From Pectinophora gossypiella (Eukaryota; Arthropoda; Insecta; Lepidoptera; Gelechiidae): DNA of 64,000 nucleotides. The position numbers and the translations under genes are program-made. The notes below the pieces were generated by a model, which was given only the letters and a program-made list of their open reading frames with translations, was not told the DNA's origin and ran no database searches. The stretch spans positions 5,559,438 through 5,623,437 of the forward strand of contig NC_065415.1 in NCBI RefSeq assembly GCF_024362695.1, given 5' to 3'. This document shows, one piece after another, positions 46,574 through 59,054 of the stretch. Numbering within the stretch: the first letter of the stretch is position 1; each line of letters begins with the position of its first letter.

Positions 46574-48343
46574 GATTATTTTTTCAACACTTCATTATAC
46601 TACTGAAACAAGTACAATATTGTATTTTCTTTACTTGTTAACCAGACAACATTCAACATTAAACTAAAGCACTGTACCTATCTTTCGACCCACTAACTAT
46701 TTGTCATTTTAGTTCAGTAATGAAATAAGTGCTTATGCAATTACGATGTACTTAAATCGCTTTCTTGGTTAGGCACCTTAAGTCGTTTTTGAATTTATTG
46801 TGGTATAATTACCGTTAGGTTGAGAAAATCGTAATAATCATCAACGTTTGTTAATTAAGTCAACAATTAATCGATCAGCTCAAATAAATAACTTGGCGAC
46901 ACATTGATATTATCGGCATTTGATTTTGTTAACACGGAAGATCGCCTTGCCGAAACCCTCAGAGCGGCATAAAATAGATAATGCGCTTAATTTTCGGTAC
47001 CAATCTATGTGTAATTTATACTAGCAACTCCCAAAATTGTTTCCGCATAAAAAAATAAAAGTCAAAGTGAAAAATAAAAAGGGTGCACATTTTAAATATT
47101 TCTGACAAGTTTTCAGTTTTAATTAAATTACGGGGCCTTTGATTTGTAATTATTTAGTATGGGGTTCCACAAAGTGGATGGTATTTGGTGGATGTTCCAT
47201 TATTGTGAACGGTCGGGCTCTGGCTTAAATCATTAAATCGTACAGTCTTCTTCTTTCGTGTGGGTGTGTGGTGGATTACCAACCCCATCAACCCTGGTGT
47301 CAGGGTTATTACTGATCCGCCATAGGCCCTTACATGACTCATGTAATGACTACGTACTTACATCAGTAAGTAATAACCGGAACCAACGGCTTAACGTGTC
47401 TTCTGAAGCACGGATCGTCTTACTTTTTGGACAATCAGGTAATCAGCCTGTAATTTCCTAACCAAACTAGGGATCACAAAGTGATGTTTGTTATTTGTCC
47501 CCACCGGGATTCGAACCCGGGACCTCGGGATCGTGAGCACAACTCTCAGCTACTGGACCAAGGAGGAAGTTATTACTTTTAATTTACTTACTCCTAATGT
47601 AATATAAGGACAAGTTAAAATCCTTGCTGCCAGCGATCGTATGATACCTACAGCGCGTGCAGTTGTCAAATTGAAAATATAATGTTATACTCATCAAGAC
47701 CAATTAGTTTGATTAGTCGACGTTGTCCCGTCCATTTACACACGATCCGCCAGAGGCCCGTGTTGCTCTACGTACGATTAATACCTACATTGTAACTAGC
47801 CATAATTATGTAGATAGATAACTACCTATAATATGTAAATTACAAAGTACCTATTAAGTACACGAGGACATATAGGTATTAAATACGACCACACAGACGA
47901 AGTCATAAGTTATTCACAAAGAATAACCCCAAAAAACATACGCTAAATCGCTTGTAGTAATCTTACAGCAATCAAATGTTAACAACACTGAAACAGTAAT
48001 TATCGGTGTGTTTATCTGTAGTAAAAGAATGGTCGCTCTCATTTGAAAGTCGCTGCGTTATCACCGTCCTCCGGGCGAGGCAAAGGTTATCGCGCACCCA
48101 CCACTAGTACGCCCCCTCCCCCTTCCGTCCATCCCGACGCTTCGAGCTCTGATGCACCAGTAAAGCGATAAGTCCCCTACTAATAACATCAATTTATAAA
48201 CACAGTTAAAGCCGTGCTTTTGTGCCACGAGCATTACTTTCAAAGAAGCTGGTTTCATAGTTTAAGGTAGGGATATCACTGGCAAGGACGTGATAGTGTG
48301 TGGAGACTGTGGTGTTGAGTTACAAGGACACAAGTAGGTGGAA
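46574..48343. other. Divergent intergenic region K4-K5
   Basis: K4 (minus) and K5 (plus) start head to head 1.77 kb apart. An initiator-like TCAGT lies at 46602-46606 on the K4 side, without a clear TATA box. A family A SINE occupies 47246-47566. A GC-rich patch near 48.06-48.13 kb may be near the K5 start. No other gene was seen. Confidence 0.5.
47246..47566 (-). mobile_element. SINE family A, near full length
   Basis: Minus-strand tRNA-like head (CCTTGGTCCAGTAGCTGAGA, box B GGGTTCGAATCCCGG) and complete tail. It lies between K4 and K5. Confidence 0.82.
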
Positions 48344-51300
48344 ATGCTAAGCGGAAAGTTTCTGTTGTGCGCGATTTTATTTGCTGGTGAGTTATTACGT
48401 CCATCCTAAACTTGATTGTGTGAATCAATCAATAGAATCATTAAAGTATTAGAAAGTAATGCAATAAATTATATTAATAAGTAAATAACGAATGACTATC
48501 AGAAAAGGTTAGTGAGATTTTAAGTATGAATCATATTTGGCATAAGAACACCAAATTGTTTAGCTGGTGGTGACAGAATATTGATTCTAACATTGTAATT
48601 TGGTCATATTATATCAAATATGTTTAAATCAAGTTAAAAAAGTGTGATTTCTGTTCCATAAATCAAAATAACGATCAAATTCCCAAAAGATTCCCGAATA
48701 AACAAAGAGAGTGTTTGAAAAAATTCCTTTATGTCTATACATTAGACCGTTTGGCGTCTTGATCCCGAGGTTATCACTATTGCGCACACCCACCGCTGCC
48801 CGGTTATAATTAGCGATGAGTAATATCCAACTGACAGACACATAGACGACGACGCATGTGCAGCAAAACAACCCACTGCACTTTGATTTTGACATAACAT
48901 AAACTCACGATCATACACCAACTGGGGTAGTCAGATGTACATCCATCGCAAGATAAACTTAGTACCCACGTTTCACCAAGCTTTCTGTTAGACCAACGTG
49001 ATAGGTTCCCCGTATCGCCGTCTATAATGGTCGAGTCAACTGTCTTAGTGAAAGCATTTCAGATGAATTAATAACTCATTGGTGCAAATTCGGCACTGGG
49101 GTTGAAAGCGGAACTCCTGCTTTAATAAGCAAGCCGATGAACACAGTAAACTTTTGATTTTGAAGACCTAGCCAACTGCAGGCGCCCAATTCCGCACAAA
49201 TAAAACATTCATCTTCTCTTCCCGAGGAACAGACTTTAGGAACTAACCCAATTTCTTTTAAAGACAACTGACTCGAAGAAGAATTAACCCCGAATTATTA
49301 TTACATTTTGGAACGTTTTTGAATACTATACGAAACATGGTCATATTGTGTTTTCGGATTCGGAAGCAAAGTAAATATCTAGATAACAGTACTGAAAATT
49401 GAAAAAAAAAAAAGCGTTTAAGTAATAACTTAGTAAAGTTATGTCACGGGCCTTGAGTAGCTACTTGATCGAAAGGAGCAGTTTCCTTAACATTGTCCAA
49501 TTACATCATCAATCTTAGTTATTTTATTTCTATAGAACTCCGCAGTTTTTACTATCCATTCATAGAAAACGAATATCGTTATAATTATTTATATGGTATT
49601 CCTCTAAAGCAAGTCGTATTCTTGGTAAAGATTCTAATAAATAATGAATTACCTACTTACCAACTAAGATAAAAACCCTGACATGGAAATTTGAACTCAT
49701 GTACCTAATGTCTGTTCCTAAGAAAAAACCTGTCCGTAACAATTCAGATTCATAAGAAAACTAAAAAACAACAGAGTTATTGAACTTGATATTTTATTAG
49801 CAATAAAAAGTCAATATACAATGAAAACCACGAAACGGATATAAATAAAAACTTGTTTAATACAAATAAAACACGCATGTACAAAATTGTTGTTGTTAGA
49901 ATACTCAACATAGATTTCCTGGACACAGAAAAAGAGTCTCCAAGACGCGAAATACACAAACTACCTTCGGAAACATTCATTTCCTCGTAGCATCAGCCGA
50001 GAATGTGGTCAAACGTGGACTTCAAACAATACCTACTAATGAACCGTCACCTCAACCCGCTCTTCAAGAACATTAAGATAAACTCGTAAAAGGAAACCTG
50101 TGCAATACAAGTGTTTAATAATGCAAGAATAAACAACTGGATGCCAATTCCATTGCAACCCGAGCAACTATTTCTACTAGTGTCAAGATAACACTTTCCA
50201 TTACTCGACTTCTTAAGGCTAATCAAGTAACCAACGTCTTTTTCGCCGAAATGAACTATTATACAAAAGATCTTTGTCATAATGTAAAGTAGGTTAATTA
50301 GACATTGACTTGTACAATGCGTAGTAAAGTGTTACTATTTTTTTATCATTTTGTTGGTTATGAACGTCCTCATTTCCAGAAAGGACACCTACTATCGCTT
50401 CCTTGAATGAGTCATTAACACGCATATCGGGCGCGTCGTAAACAGTAACCAAATAATCCCAACAACATGATTTTCATGTAAAATAGTGCCAGGACGAATT
50501 ATTTTTGCATATCATTAAAATCTAAAGTATAGTAGCTATGAGTTTGAAAATTTATATATCTTTTATAAGTCCACTGCAGACAACCTGTACTGAGAATTTT
50601 GTTTATTTTATATTATGTCATAGTTTGGTTAGGACATTGGAGGGCAAAATTCATCTCATTATTCGAAAAATAAGATGATTCCGCGTTTTGAAGGGCACCC
50701 GTTATATGGTCGGTCCGTCTAGTACTCACTTAAGTAAGTACCTATGTAGACGATACATAAGCCTTGTCAGGGGCCTTTAGCGGCTCAATAATAACCCGGA
50801 CACCAGGGTTGATGAGGCCGGTCATTGATCTCACAATCCACAGGAAAGAAGAAGCTGCAAGCTGATTTCTAGTGGCTCTTCCTATTCCGATATGGTCTCC
50901 AGGTCTCCATGACCAATGTACAATCCATCAATTCATTGTCAGAAAAATATTATATCTGTAAAACAATTTGCCAATAAATATAATATACTTGATACGTTCA
51001 CTGTGTAAATGAAAATTAAATATCAACCCCTCACGTGCAATGTTATTTTTCAATAAACACATTGGAATTTATGTACACACTATGGCAAGAAAAAATGTGC
51101 CCCACATATGGGACATGCACGTATGAGTTTCAAATTTATTGCTTTATATAATGGTTCATATAAAGTGAACGTGTTAATATATTAAATATGGATTTTACTG
51201 ATTGTATTATTTATTTAAATATGTCCAAATTCAAGGCCCCCCAGGCTCTGTTCTGTGGGCTCACGATTGTCTCACACCATTACTTGTACCTTCCCTCTAC

Positions 51301-54300
51301 TATCACACCCCAGACACTTGATACAAACAACCTCGTTTTACACTGACACTACACTTTGACGTTATCGTACACGCGCACATGCGTCTGACGCCATATGATT
51401 CAAGTCTAAACTATGTTCGAGGGGGGTGAGGTAAACCTAGCTCAGACGCTGGTGGGGGGCGGAGAGTTGCCGTTCTAAACGCAGTATTATTCCTTATTCT
51501 ATGTCAAGGTGTCGACCTTGGACTAAAATGTTTACTACACATACGACTACTAAGAGGAAACCGCAAGAAAAACATGAACTGGATTATGTATATAATTAAT
51601 TATTACACCATGCATAATATATAACAATGTAGTATAACCTACGTACTAATTAAAACAAAGAAGGATACTGGTAATGACTTGATTACAATTTTCATTACAG
51701 AACGGGTAAAATTATACCGATGTTGGATGAAAACAGTATTCACGTTTATCAGGACTAAAACTATAATTAACGCAAGTACCTACGGCCCACTGCTGAACAC
51801 ATGACTCCCTAGGAATCGGATGGGAACCTGATTAATCACACCATTATATGTATAAGAAAATCTGGTACTTATGCTCAAAAGTGACAGCTAACATTTCAAG
51901 GTTAGCCCAGCTGACATAATCCCACCATGTGTGGCCATTTTACAGTTTTAATGATTTTATATAATGTGACAAGTAACAGTAATTAAATACATTAGTCATT
52001 AATTCACTTAATTTCCATCATCTTTGGAATGTTGGAGAAACCAATTTAATGGTAACACTTACGTCATCAGAGGGCTAGCAATGGCGGCTTGTCATAGGAT
52101 TAAGCATACTTGGGGGGTCAAAATGGCCACATCATGGGCCATGTCAAGAGCCTTTGGCGGCTCAATAGTAACCCTGACACCAGGGTCGATGGGGTTGGTA
52201 ATCCACCTCACAACCCACACGAGAGAAGAAAAATAATGGCCACATCGAAGAAAATCTAAAAAAGCGATATTGCTATTTGACATTTGTTTGCATTGCGCAC
52301 TTACTTTTACATGCGCAAGTATCAAATTGCAACACTGCTTTCTTAGATGAATTTCTTCGATGTGGCCATTTTAACCCTCCTGTCTTCTTATAAGTACCAT
52401 GAATCACACCAAGTACACAGATAACAGGGTTCAACAACGGGACTTTGCATTGAAAACATAACATTGTACGATGTTTTCAATGAAACGACGTGTGCAATCA
52501 ATATCATAGTCATCTGTTTACAAACGTTAGTTTGCATTGAGCTCATTTAATGCGTAATAAGGGATCACAGGAAAAGTTTTAGGGTAACAAACAATACGAT
52601 TAGATTAAGGGTCATATAAAATGTCACGTAATCTCCGCCGCGTCAAAACAATAATGGAATAAAACAAGAAACAATTAAGCTACCAATATGTCCCCTTTAA
52701 TTTATTGCCCGATAACCATTATCACAGGAGCATTGTTGTTCTTCACGATTTACGCTTTGTTCCTTCAGTTTCGACTGTTTCGCGAACTGCGGGTATCAGT
52801 CAGGGTCGCGACCTTTGTCTGCGGTTATCTGCAAACAAGCCTACGAGAAGGATAAAGCTTGCTTTCCTTATAATCTTGATGTTTTTTTTTTTCTATTCGC
52901 CGCGACGATGGGTAGACAATCAAAAGCCATTTCGTTTTTCTGTTTGACTTACTTATTTAAGAATTTTAATTTAAAAATACGTAATAGTAAGTATACAACG
53001 TTTGAACAACTACTCGTAACCGTTCCGTTAAAGTTCCGATTTTGGTCACATGCCAAAAGACCTTTTTCACTTTTGTAATGACTTTCGTTTGTCCTGTTCC
53101 CAGCATGGCAAGTCGCCACCCCCGCCAGCCTACCAGCGTTGCCGTCGCGGATCGGCAACTACAACGAAGTTGGCGACGGCGGGTTCAAGATGCCCGTGGT
53201 GCTCACGTGGGCCAAGGTGCGTGAGGGGGTGCCTCCGCCCCTCTGCGCCGGCCGCTGCGCCTCGCCGCCCCACGGGCCGGTCTGCGCCTTCGACGCTACA
53301 GGAACCGCCAGGACATTCGCTACATTGTGCGAGCTTGAGGCCGTGTCGTGTCGCGAGAGCACCTGTAAGTAACTTGTACCCTTTTCAACGTAACATATTA
53401 TCATTAGAGTGACACAACTTACGTCTCTTTCGTACTAAGCTGTTCACCGTTAGTGTGAAAGAGTTATATCTCTCGTCTCTTTCGTATAGACGATATCTTG
53501 GTCCTGCTGTCATTCCAATCGTGCTACGTTAAAAGGAGTATACGTGTGTTGACTCTTTTATGCTTTAAAGCACCATTTGTGATCTTGGCTAATCAAATAC
53601 TTGTCTTCAACATAATAATATCTACTCCCTCTAAAACGTAACATAATTAAAATTACATATCTCTCGTCTCTTTTGCACTAGGCGGTATTCTATATCTCTG
53701 TCCTGCTGTCATTCTCCAGACAAGACACTTTAAAGCGTCCAAAACTGTCTAATATTTTTAAATGATTATGAAATATATCAGGAGCCAACTTAATTGTTTG
53801 TAAGGAGGCAAAGGTTACATTGCTATCACCTTTACGTCAGGCATAAACTTTGTATATTGATAAAGTTAAAGTGTACAAACTGTGTTAAACATTTATAATA
53901 AACGCTTGATAGATAATACATAATCATAATATCTTACTATCTACTAGGCCTGCACTTACGTCAATTAGTTTATTTATATTACTTAGTACTATACTTGTAG
54001 TATTATACTTGAGAATACACCCGTCCTTCATTTTAAAATATATTTATTTAAACTCCATTACTCTCTACGACATAGTCTACTTTAAGCTCAATTCGAAAGC
54101 GAGCACCTTTTCTTAAGGGTAGGGAGTCCCTCTATAAAGGTTGTTAGTGACGTCGTAACGAAAACTTTGATGGGTGATTCAGACTATGATTCTGAGATGA
54201 TATCAAGTGGAATTTTCCATCGCAAAAGTATAGAATTGAAAATAATTTAAAAAAACATAAAAATTCCACTTGATATTAACTCAGAATCATGGTCTGAATC

Positions 54301-54560
54301 ATCCTCCTAAGTATTCGTTACGATGTCACTAACACCCCATATATATATTCCTACATAAGTAATAAAATCACATGGTAGCGGTTATTACTTACGTTACATG
54401 GATAATGTCATGGCGGCTCAGTAATAACCCTGACACCAGGGTTGATGGGGTTGGTAATCCTCCTCACAACCCATACGATAGAAGAAGATCGTAATGTAAA
54501 TAATAACGATTTAATTTCATACTTTCAGACTACGCGATCACAAGCTTGGGCGAATGCTGA
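48344..54560 (+). CDS. K5: short divergent Kazal protein
   Basis: Exons (plus): 48344-48386, 53104-53364 and 54529-54560, joined in frame to 111 residues. Residues 1 to about 22 form a signal peptide. A linker of about 40 residues precedes six cysteines at 62, 66, 75, 90, 97 and 111. The order C-x3-C-x8-C, then F-x3-C, x6, C, and a final G-E-C fits the Kazal family, although the usual C-G-T-D-G-x-T-Y segment is replaced by a sequence starting CAFDATGT. The protein ends on the last cysteine. By the usual rule (second residue after cysteine 2) the P1 residue would be Ser 68. The middle exon is much more GC-rich than its surroundings. The first intron is 4.7 kb. A possible poly(A) signal lies at 55074-55079. 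The role is probably secreted protease inhibition; an unrelated activity cannot be excluded. Confidence 0.78.
48905..49040. repeat. Short interspersed repeat in the K5 intron
   Basis: Contains CAACTGGGGTAGTCAGATGT and AGCTTTCTGTTAGACCAACGT, shared in parts with 12.11-12.19 kb and, in reverse complement, 16.25-16.33 kb. It is likely a SINE fragment. Confidence 0.5.
50600..50855 (+). mobile_element. SINE family A, 5'-truncated
   Basis: It starts in the body at GTTTGGTTAGGACATT and runs to the tail (CACCAGGGTTGATGAGG, then AAAGAAGAAG). K5 intron. Confidence 0.72.
52110..52385. mobile_element. MITE family E with a SINE A tail inserted
   Basis: The MITE arms start GGGGGGTCAAAATGGCC and end with the complement near 52380. 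A family A SINE fragment (52134-52234) sits in the left arm, flanked by the 12-bp repeat AATGGCCACATC (52122-52133 and 52235-52246). The order of events is clear: MITE first, SINE second. K5 intron. Confidence 0.85.
54138..54490. mobile_element. MITE family D and a SINE A tail
   Basis: 54138-54338 is a palindromic family D copy ending ACGATGTCACTAACACCCC. 54388-54490 is a family A SINE tail (CACCAGGGTTGATGGGG, then GATAGAAGAAG). Both lie in the last intron of K5, close to the last exon. Confidence 0.78.
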
Positions 54561-55149
54561 CCAGACGTCGACGAACATTATGAGTAATTTTATAACTAAG
54601 TATAAGTAATACTTATTAATATTGAGTGGTTGACAATCCCACGTTTTTAAATTCATTTCTAGGCTCTACTAAGTTCATTGAGTATGTAATACTTATGCAC
54701 TTCCAACGAAGTAGAATTATGTAATAGGTATTTAGATAGATATTAGAAATGTTGCTATTCGATAAATTTCGGAATGTTATTATTTTTATGCCTAAAATTG
54801 TGTTTTAAATTGAAAACGGAGAAGTGATGTATTAAAAGTATTTGGTTTGAATGTTCCTAAAATTCAAAATTGACGCATTTCTTACTAATATAATGTTTCG
54901 TTTAAGTTTATTAATATCAAAATGATATTAATTATAAGTACATTAGTATTAAGCCGGATCATAGAATACGGATGTAGTTTAATTTATTGTACAAAGTACG
55001 AGATATCCGACCGTATGGTGTTTGTGAATGTACTCCATGTCTATGGCCAGTAGGCATCTTGACAAAATAGTTCAATAAAGTATACTTCCATAAAGTCTCT
55101 ATTATTTACTAGAGTACCTTTACCCTACTTTCTCTAAATCCCAAGGATA

Positions 55150-55432
55150 CAATTCTTTTATCGTGTGGGTTGTGATACGGATTGCCAACGTCATCAACCC
55201 TGGAATCAGGGTTATTTATTATTCAGCCGCCAAAGGCCTGCGATATGACTCATGTAATGTCTACTTAACGTGCCTTCCGAAGCACGGATCTTACTTTTGG
55301 ACAAGCGCGTGATTAGCGTGCAATGTCCTAACCAAACCGGGGCTCAGAAGGTGATTTTGTGATATGTCCCCACCAGGATTCAAAAGCGTCCGAACCGTGA
55401 GCCCAACGCTCACACTGGACAACTGAGGCCGT
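55150..55432 (-). mobile_element. SINE family A, decayed
   Basis: Minus strand: degraded tRNA-like head (CCTCAGTTGTCCAGTGTGAG), body, and tail with CCTGATTCCAGGGTT. Many substitutions indicate an older copy. Confidence 0.7.
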
Positions 55433-56184
55433 TGAGAATACAATGAAGATTTTGATAAGAGTCCACTCTTATAGAAGCAAAAGTAGTGATTTCGACAATG
55501 TCCTCAACTCTAGACTACCTACACCACTAGAGTACCTACACGGAGATTTTCTTTATCCTCAAGCATTTTTAACACTTTCAAGGACAGAACGTCTAATGAC
55601 GTTCCGATTCCAAGTTGTCGTACTCTCATACTACCTATTATGAACCATCAATGACCCATGGTCTCTGTCCGTAAAAGGGTTAAGGGCTATCTTTACGGCA
55701 TTTTTTACCCACGACGGAACGGAGCAGGTATATGCGTTTAGGGTGAGAGATGTTTGTGTGTGCGTTTTTTTAAATATGTCTACACTCTTAAAGGTGAAAG
55801 ATAAAATGTTTGTTGTTATTTAAACGCTAAGTGATTGTATATGTGCCAATGTTACCTACAGTGGTAAAGATATACCTAAATAAAATAAGCCGTCCCGGAT
55901 TAATAATCATAAATGTACCTACTGTTATGTAAAAAGCACATGTCCAGTGCCCTGTTTAGCAAAACTTACTCAATAACATATAAAAACATAATTTCATTTG
56001 TTAAACAATATTTAGCAATATTTAAATAATTTTTAAATTAAGTAATCCAAAATTGATGAATTGATCTATATGCACATGTGTCATGTCAAAATAATCCTCC
56101 TTGTGTCATTCCCGGCGCAAAGGTGCCCATCACACTAGCCGCGTTTCCACGTTCGATGGACAACCGTTGCACAAGATACCGTTC

Positions 56185-57275
56185 TAAGTTATCTATCGGC
56201 TCTATATTACTGTACTCTGTCCTAATTTAAACCCTTATTTATTTATAGATATAATTATCATACTATACATATACATACGTGTACCTACCCACAATACTTA
56301 GTCCTTAATAAAGTAACAAATATCTTTCTGTCCTGATTTAGGACAAACATACGAGTGTTCATGCTAATATTAGTTCCATAAGTGTTCTCAATGATCCTAC
56401 ATTGAAAATAAACAGTTTTTTAATTATAAAGCTAATATATTGTTAAGTTTGTTTCGACGTAGAGCGGATGAAGGATGATAGGATTACGAAAGCAGTATAT
56501 AAAGCGAAGATTGGTGGTAGGGCTGGCAGAGAAAGACATTGACCGCATTGGAAATGTCCTTAGAAAAGGGTCAGTACGACTCTGAACCGGCGTACGTGTA
56601 TGAAACAATTGATGAATGTGGAGGAAGCAAGAGAAGTGTATCAGGATCGAAGCATATGGAATTCCATATTCTCTGCTTACCCCCGTAGGAAATAGAGGAT
56701 GAGTTTATGTATGTATGTTTGTATAAAGCTAATGCACACCTATCTGTCTGATTATCTCAAGCTTCTCTCGTATCGCTTGTGAGATGAATAGCCCACCTCA
56801 TCAACCCTGGTGTCAGGGTTACTATTGAGCCACCAAAAGCCCCTGACATGACTCATGTAACGACTACATACTTACTCAAGTAAAAGTTGACCAACTTGAA
56901 CGTCATCTTACCTTCGGACAATCGGGCGATCACCCTGCAACGTCCTAACCAAGATAGGGATCACTAGGGATCACAAACGATCCCTAGTTTAGGACATAGA
57001 CAGACAGGTGTAAGCACATTAGCTTTATAATAACATCAACAATTTTTTATTTCAATGTAGGATCATTGAGACTTTGAACTAATATTAGCATGAACACTCG
57101 TATGTTTGTCCTAAATCGGGACAGAAAGATATTTGTTACTTTATTAAGGACTAAGTATTGTGATTAGGTACACGTATTTATATGTATAGTATGATAATTA
57201 TATCTATAAATAAATAAGGGTTTAAATTAGGACAGAGTAGAGTAATATTGAGCCGATAGATAACTTGTAATATAA
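56185..57275. mobile_element. Large inverted-repeat element with nested LINE and SINE
   Basis: Arms 56185-56436 and about 57020-57275 are reverse complements over about 250 bp (shared CTGTCCTAATTTAAACCC, ATCATACTATACATAT, GACAAACATACGAGTGTTC). The left arm is split by a LINE 3' fragment (56437-56721) flanked by TATAAAGCTAAT at 56425-56436 and 56722-56733, and resumes afterwards. A family A SINE lies inside at about 56762-56965 (minus). Confidence 0.82.
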
Positions 57276-57419
57276 ATAAATACATCAAATAATCAACTAC
57301 TTTAGACTATGCGTCGCCTGTTGTTACTGCCTGTCTGTAAACAACACAAAATACGTACCTATCGTAACAGAGAATAGATTAATCCTTGATAGTCCTGTAC
57401 GGAGAACGCATGCGTGACT

Positions 57420-57570
57420 TACATCGTGGTATCAAGGGTTCGAATCCCGGCTTGGGCTATAGGTAAGCCACTGAATTCCACTTTATGATTTCGAATTCAT
57501 GTTTAGATCATGGATAATGAATATCATGTGGTTTCCAGTTTATGCCCGGTTAATGGCAATAGGCTCGCCC
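57420..57570 (+). mobile_element. tRNA-derived SINE remnant
   Basis: A box-B-like GGGTTCGAATCCCGGC is preceded by a decayed head. A body with GTTAATGGCAATAGGCTCGC follows. The cloverleaf cannot be completed, so it is not called a tRNA. Confidence 0.5.
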
Positions 57571-57645
57571 CCTATTAAATAGCTAGCGAAAAGTGGGTAT
57601 ATACATATACTTTGCAAAACTACCTACCTCTTCAGGGATACAGGC

Positions 57646-57933
57646 GTGATGCTGTTGTGTGTTGACATTTGTTTGTTAGGAAAGCGGCGTATCACTGGTC
57701 TGGGTGCGGGTTATGTTTTCTTTCCTTTTACTGTGGAAACGATGGGCCCATGGGGTTCAGAAGCGCGTCAGTTTTTAAAGACGATTTCAGCTCGCCTAAT
57801 CGAGACAACTTCCGACCCTAGAGTTGGCAGTTATTATGAGTCAGTTTGGCGGTGCAGGGAGGCAACATGGCCAGTAATTTTGGGACTTTACCTCGATGTG
57901 GTGAACTGGAGGACAAATTTGATTTATAAGTAG
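57646..57933 (+). pseudogene. Retroelement polyprotein C-terminal fragment
   Basis: A frame of about 95 codons contains VETMGPWGSEARQFLKTISA and a downstream SDPRVGSY segment. This resembles the extreme C-terminus of reverse-transcriptase polyproteins in animal retroelements (V-E-T-x-G, then R-L-x-E, and a closing C/Q-R-x-N/E-A segment). Nothing upstream encodes the polymerase itself, so the copy is 5'-truncated. Family assignment is from memory and uncertain. Confidence 0.5.
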
Positions 57934-59054
57934 ATTATTATTAATATTTCAAAATAGTTTTTAATAATGTGTGTGTTATTACAATTTTAGTTGAATGGAA
58001 TGTATTTGTGTATGTATTTATAATTTATACTTAATAAAATTATTACTTACTTTTATATCCGTAAATGTTAAATTTCAATATTGCTGTTTAGATGAATTTA
58101 GTGGCCTTTTTAACCCCCTAGTATTCCGGTATAGATTCTCTGAGTAGCCAGCGATACTCCCTGACATCTGTTCCGTGTCTAATTAATCGATAACCGCAAA
58201 TAGAACTCCTATCCACTGGATGTTGTGAACAACCTTCCTAGCTACGTACCTACCTATAGTTAGACTCCTTTAATAAGTACTTAACATTTGTTTAATTAGA
58301 TACCTACATAATTGTACATGTTCATACACGTAACCGATTTATGCTGTTAATATTGTCTAAATCATTTCAGCTTTTATTTTAAAGGTAGGTAAAAGAGCAC
58401 AGTGTCGTATAAAAATGGCTGTCTAAGTAGGTAACTATAATTTAGTAATTAGTTATTTATAAACACTTTTTAAATATATAGTGTAAGGTTCTTTGTGAGG
58501 GATATACGTACCCAGTAATAATTATACTTGTAGCGAAGTACCTACACCCAATGATGAAATGCGTTATAAGTACACTAAATGAAGTGAAAAATATTTAATT
58601 AGATAATGACATTTATTACAGTCAAACAACACACGTTTCAAGTCGCGTATAATTATTAATACATCACAGCTGCTTTGAAGTATAAATATCTTTGTTATTA
58701 AGCAAACTAAGCACTAAATACAAAACCAAAAATAAAAAAAATAATTTTCATTACATTTATAAAAATAACATAAAACTGCTTTTTAAAACAGCACAAAACT
58801 ATGGATAAAACTTTTTAGAAATTCATACTTAATTGTTGTACTTAATCTGAAATTATTTTAATTTATAAAATGTCATTCAAAAAGTAATACAGAAAGGAAC
58901 AGTTATTTAGTTTTTTAATAACTTCCCAAAAAATAAACATTAAAGTATAATCTATACGTAGTTTTACCAAAAGAAAATTAAAAAATATGAGTAAAAAAAC
59001 AAAAGTTCTGACGAACTGCTAAAATGGAAAAAAACTCGTGGCATTATGTCGTAT

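Larger units (their letters stand above)
54561..59054. other. Intergenic K5-K6, repeats only
   Basis: No gene was seen. Repeats are listed separately: a SINE A at 55.15-55.43, the nested palindrome at 56.19-57.28, a tRNA-like SINE at 57.42-57.57, a retroelement fragment at 57.65-57.93 and a MITE E end at about 58.07-58.13 kb. The rest is AT-rich and unrecognised. Confidence 0.55.
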
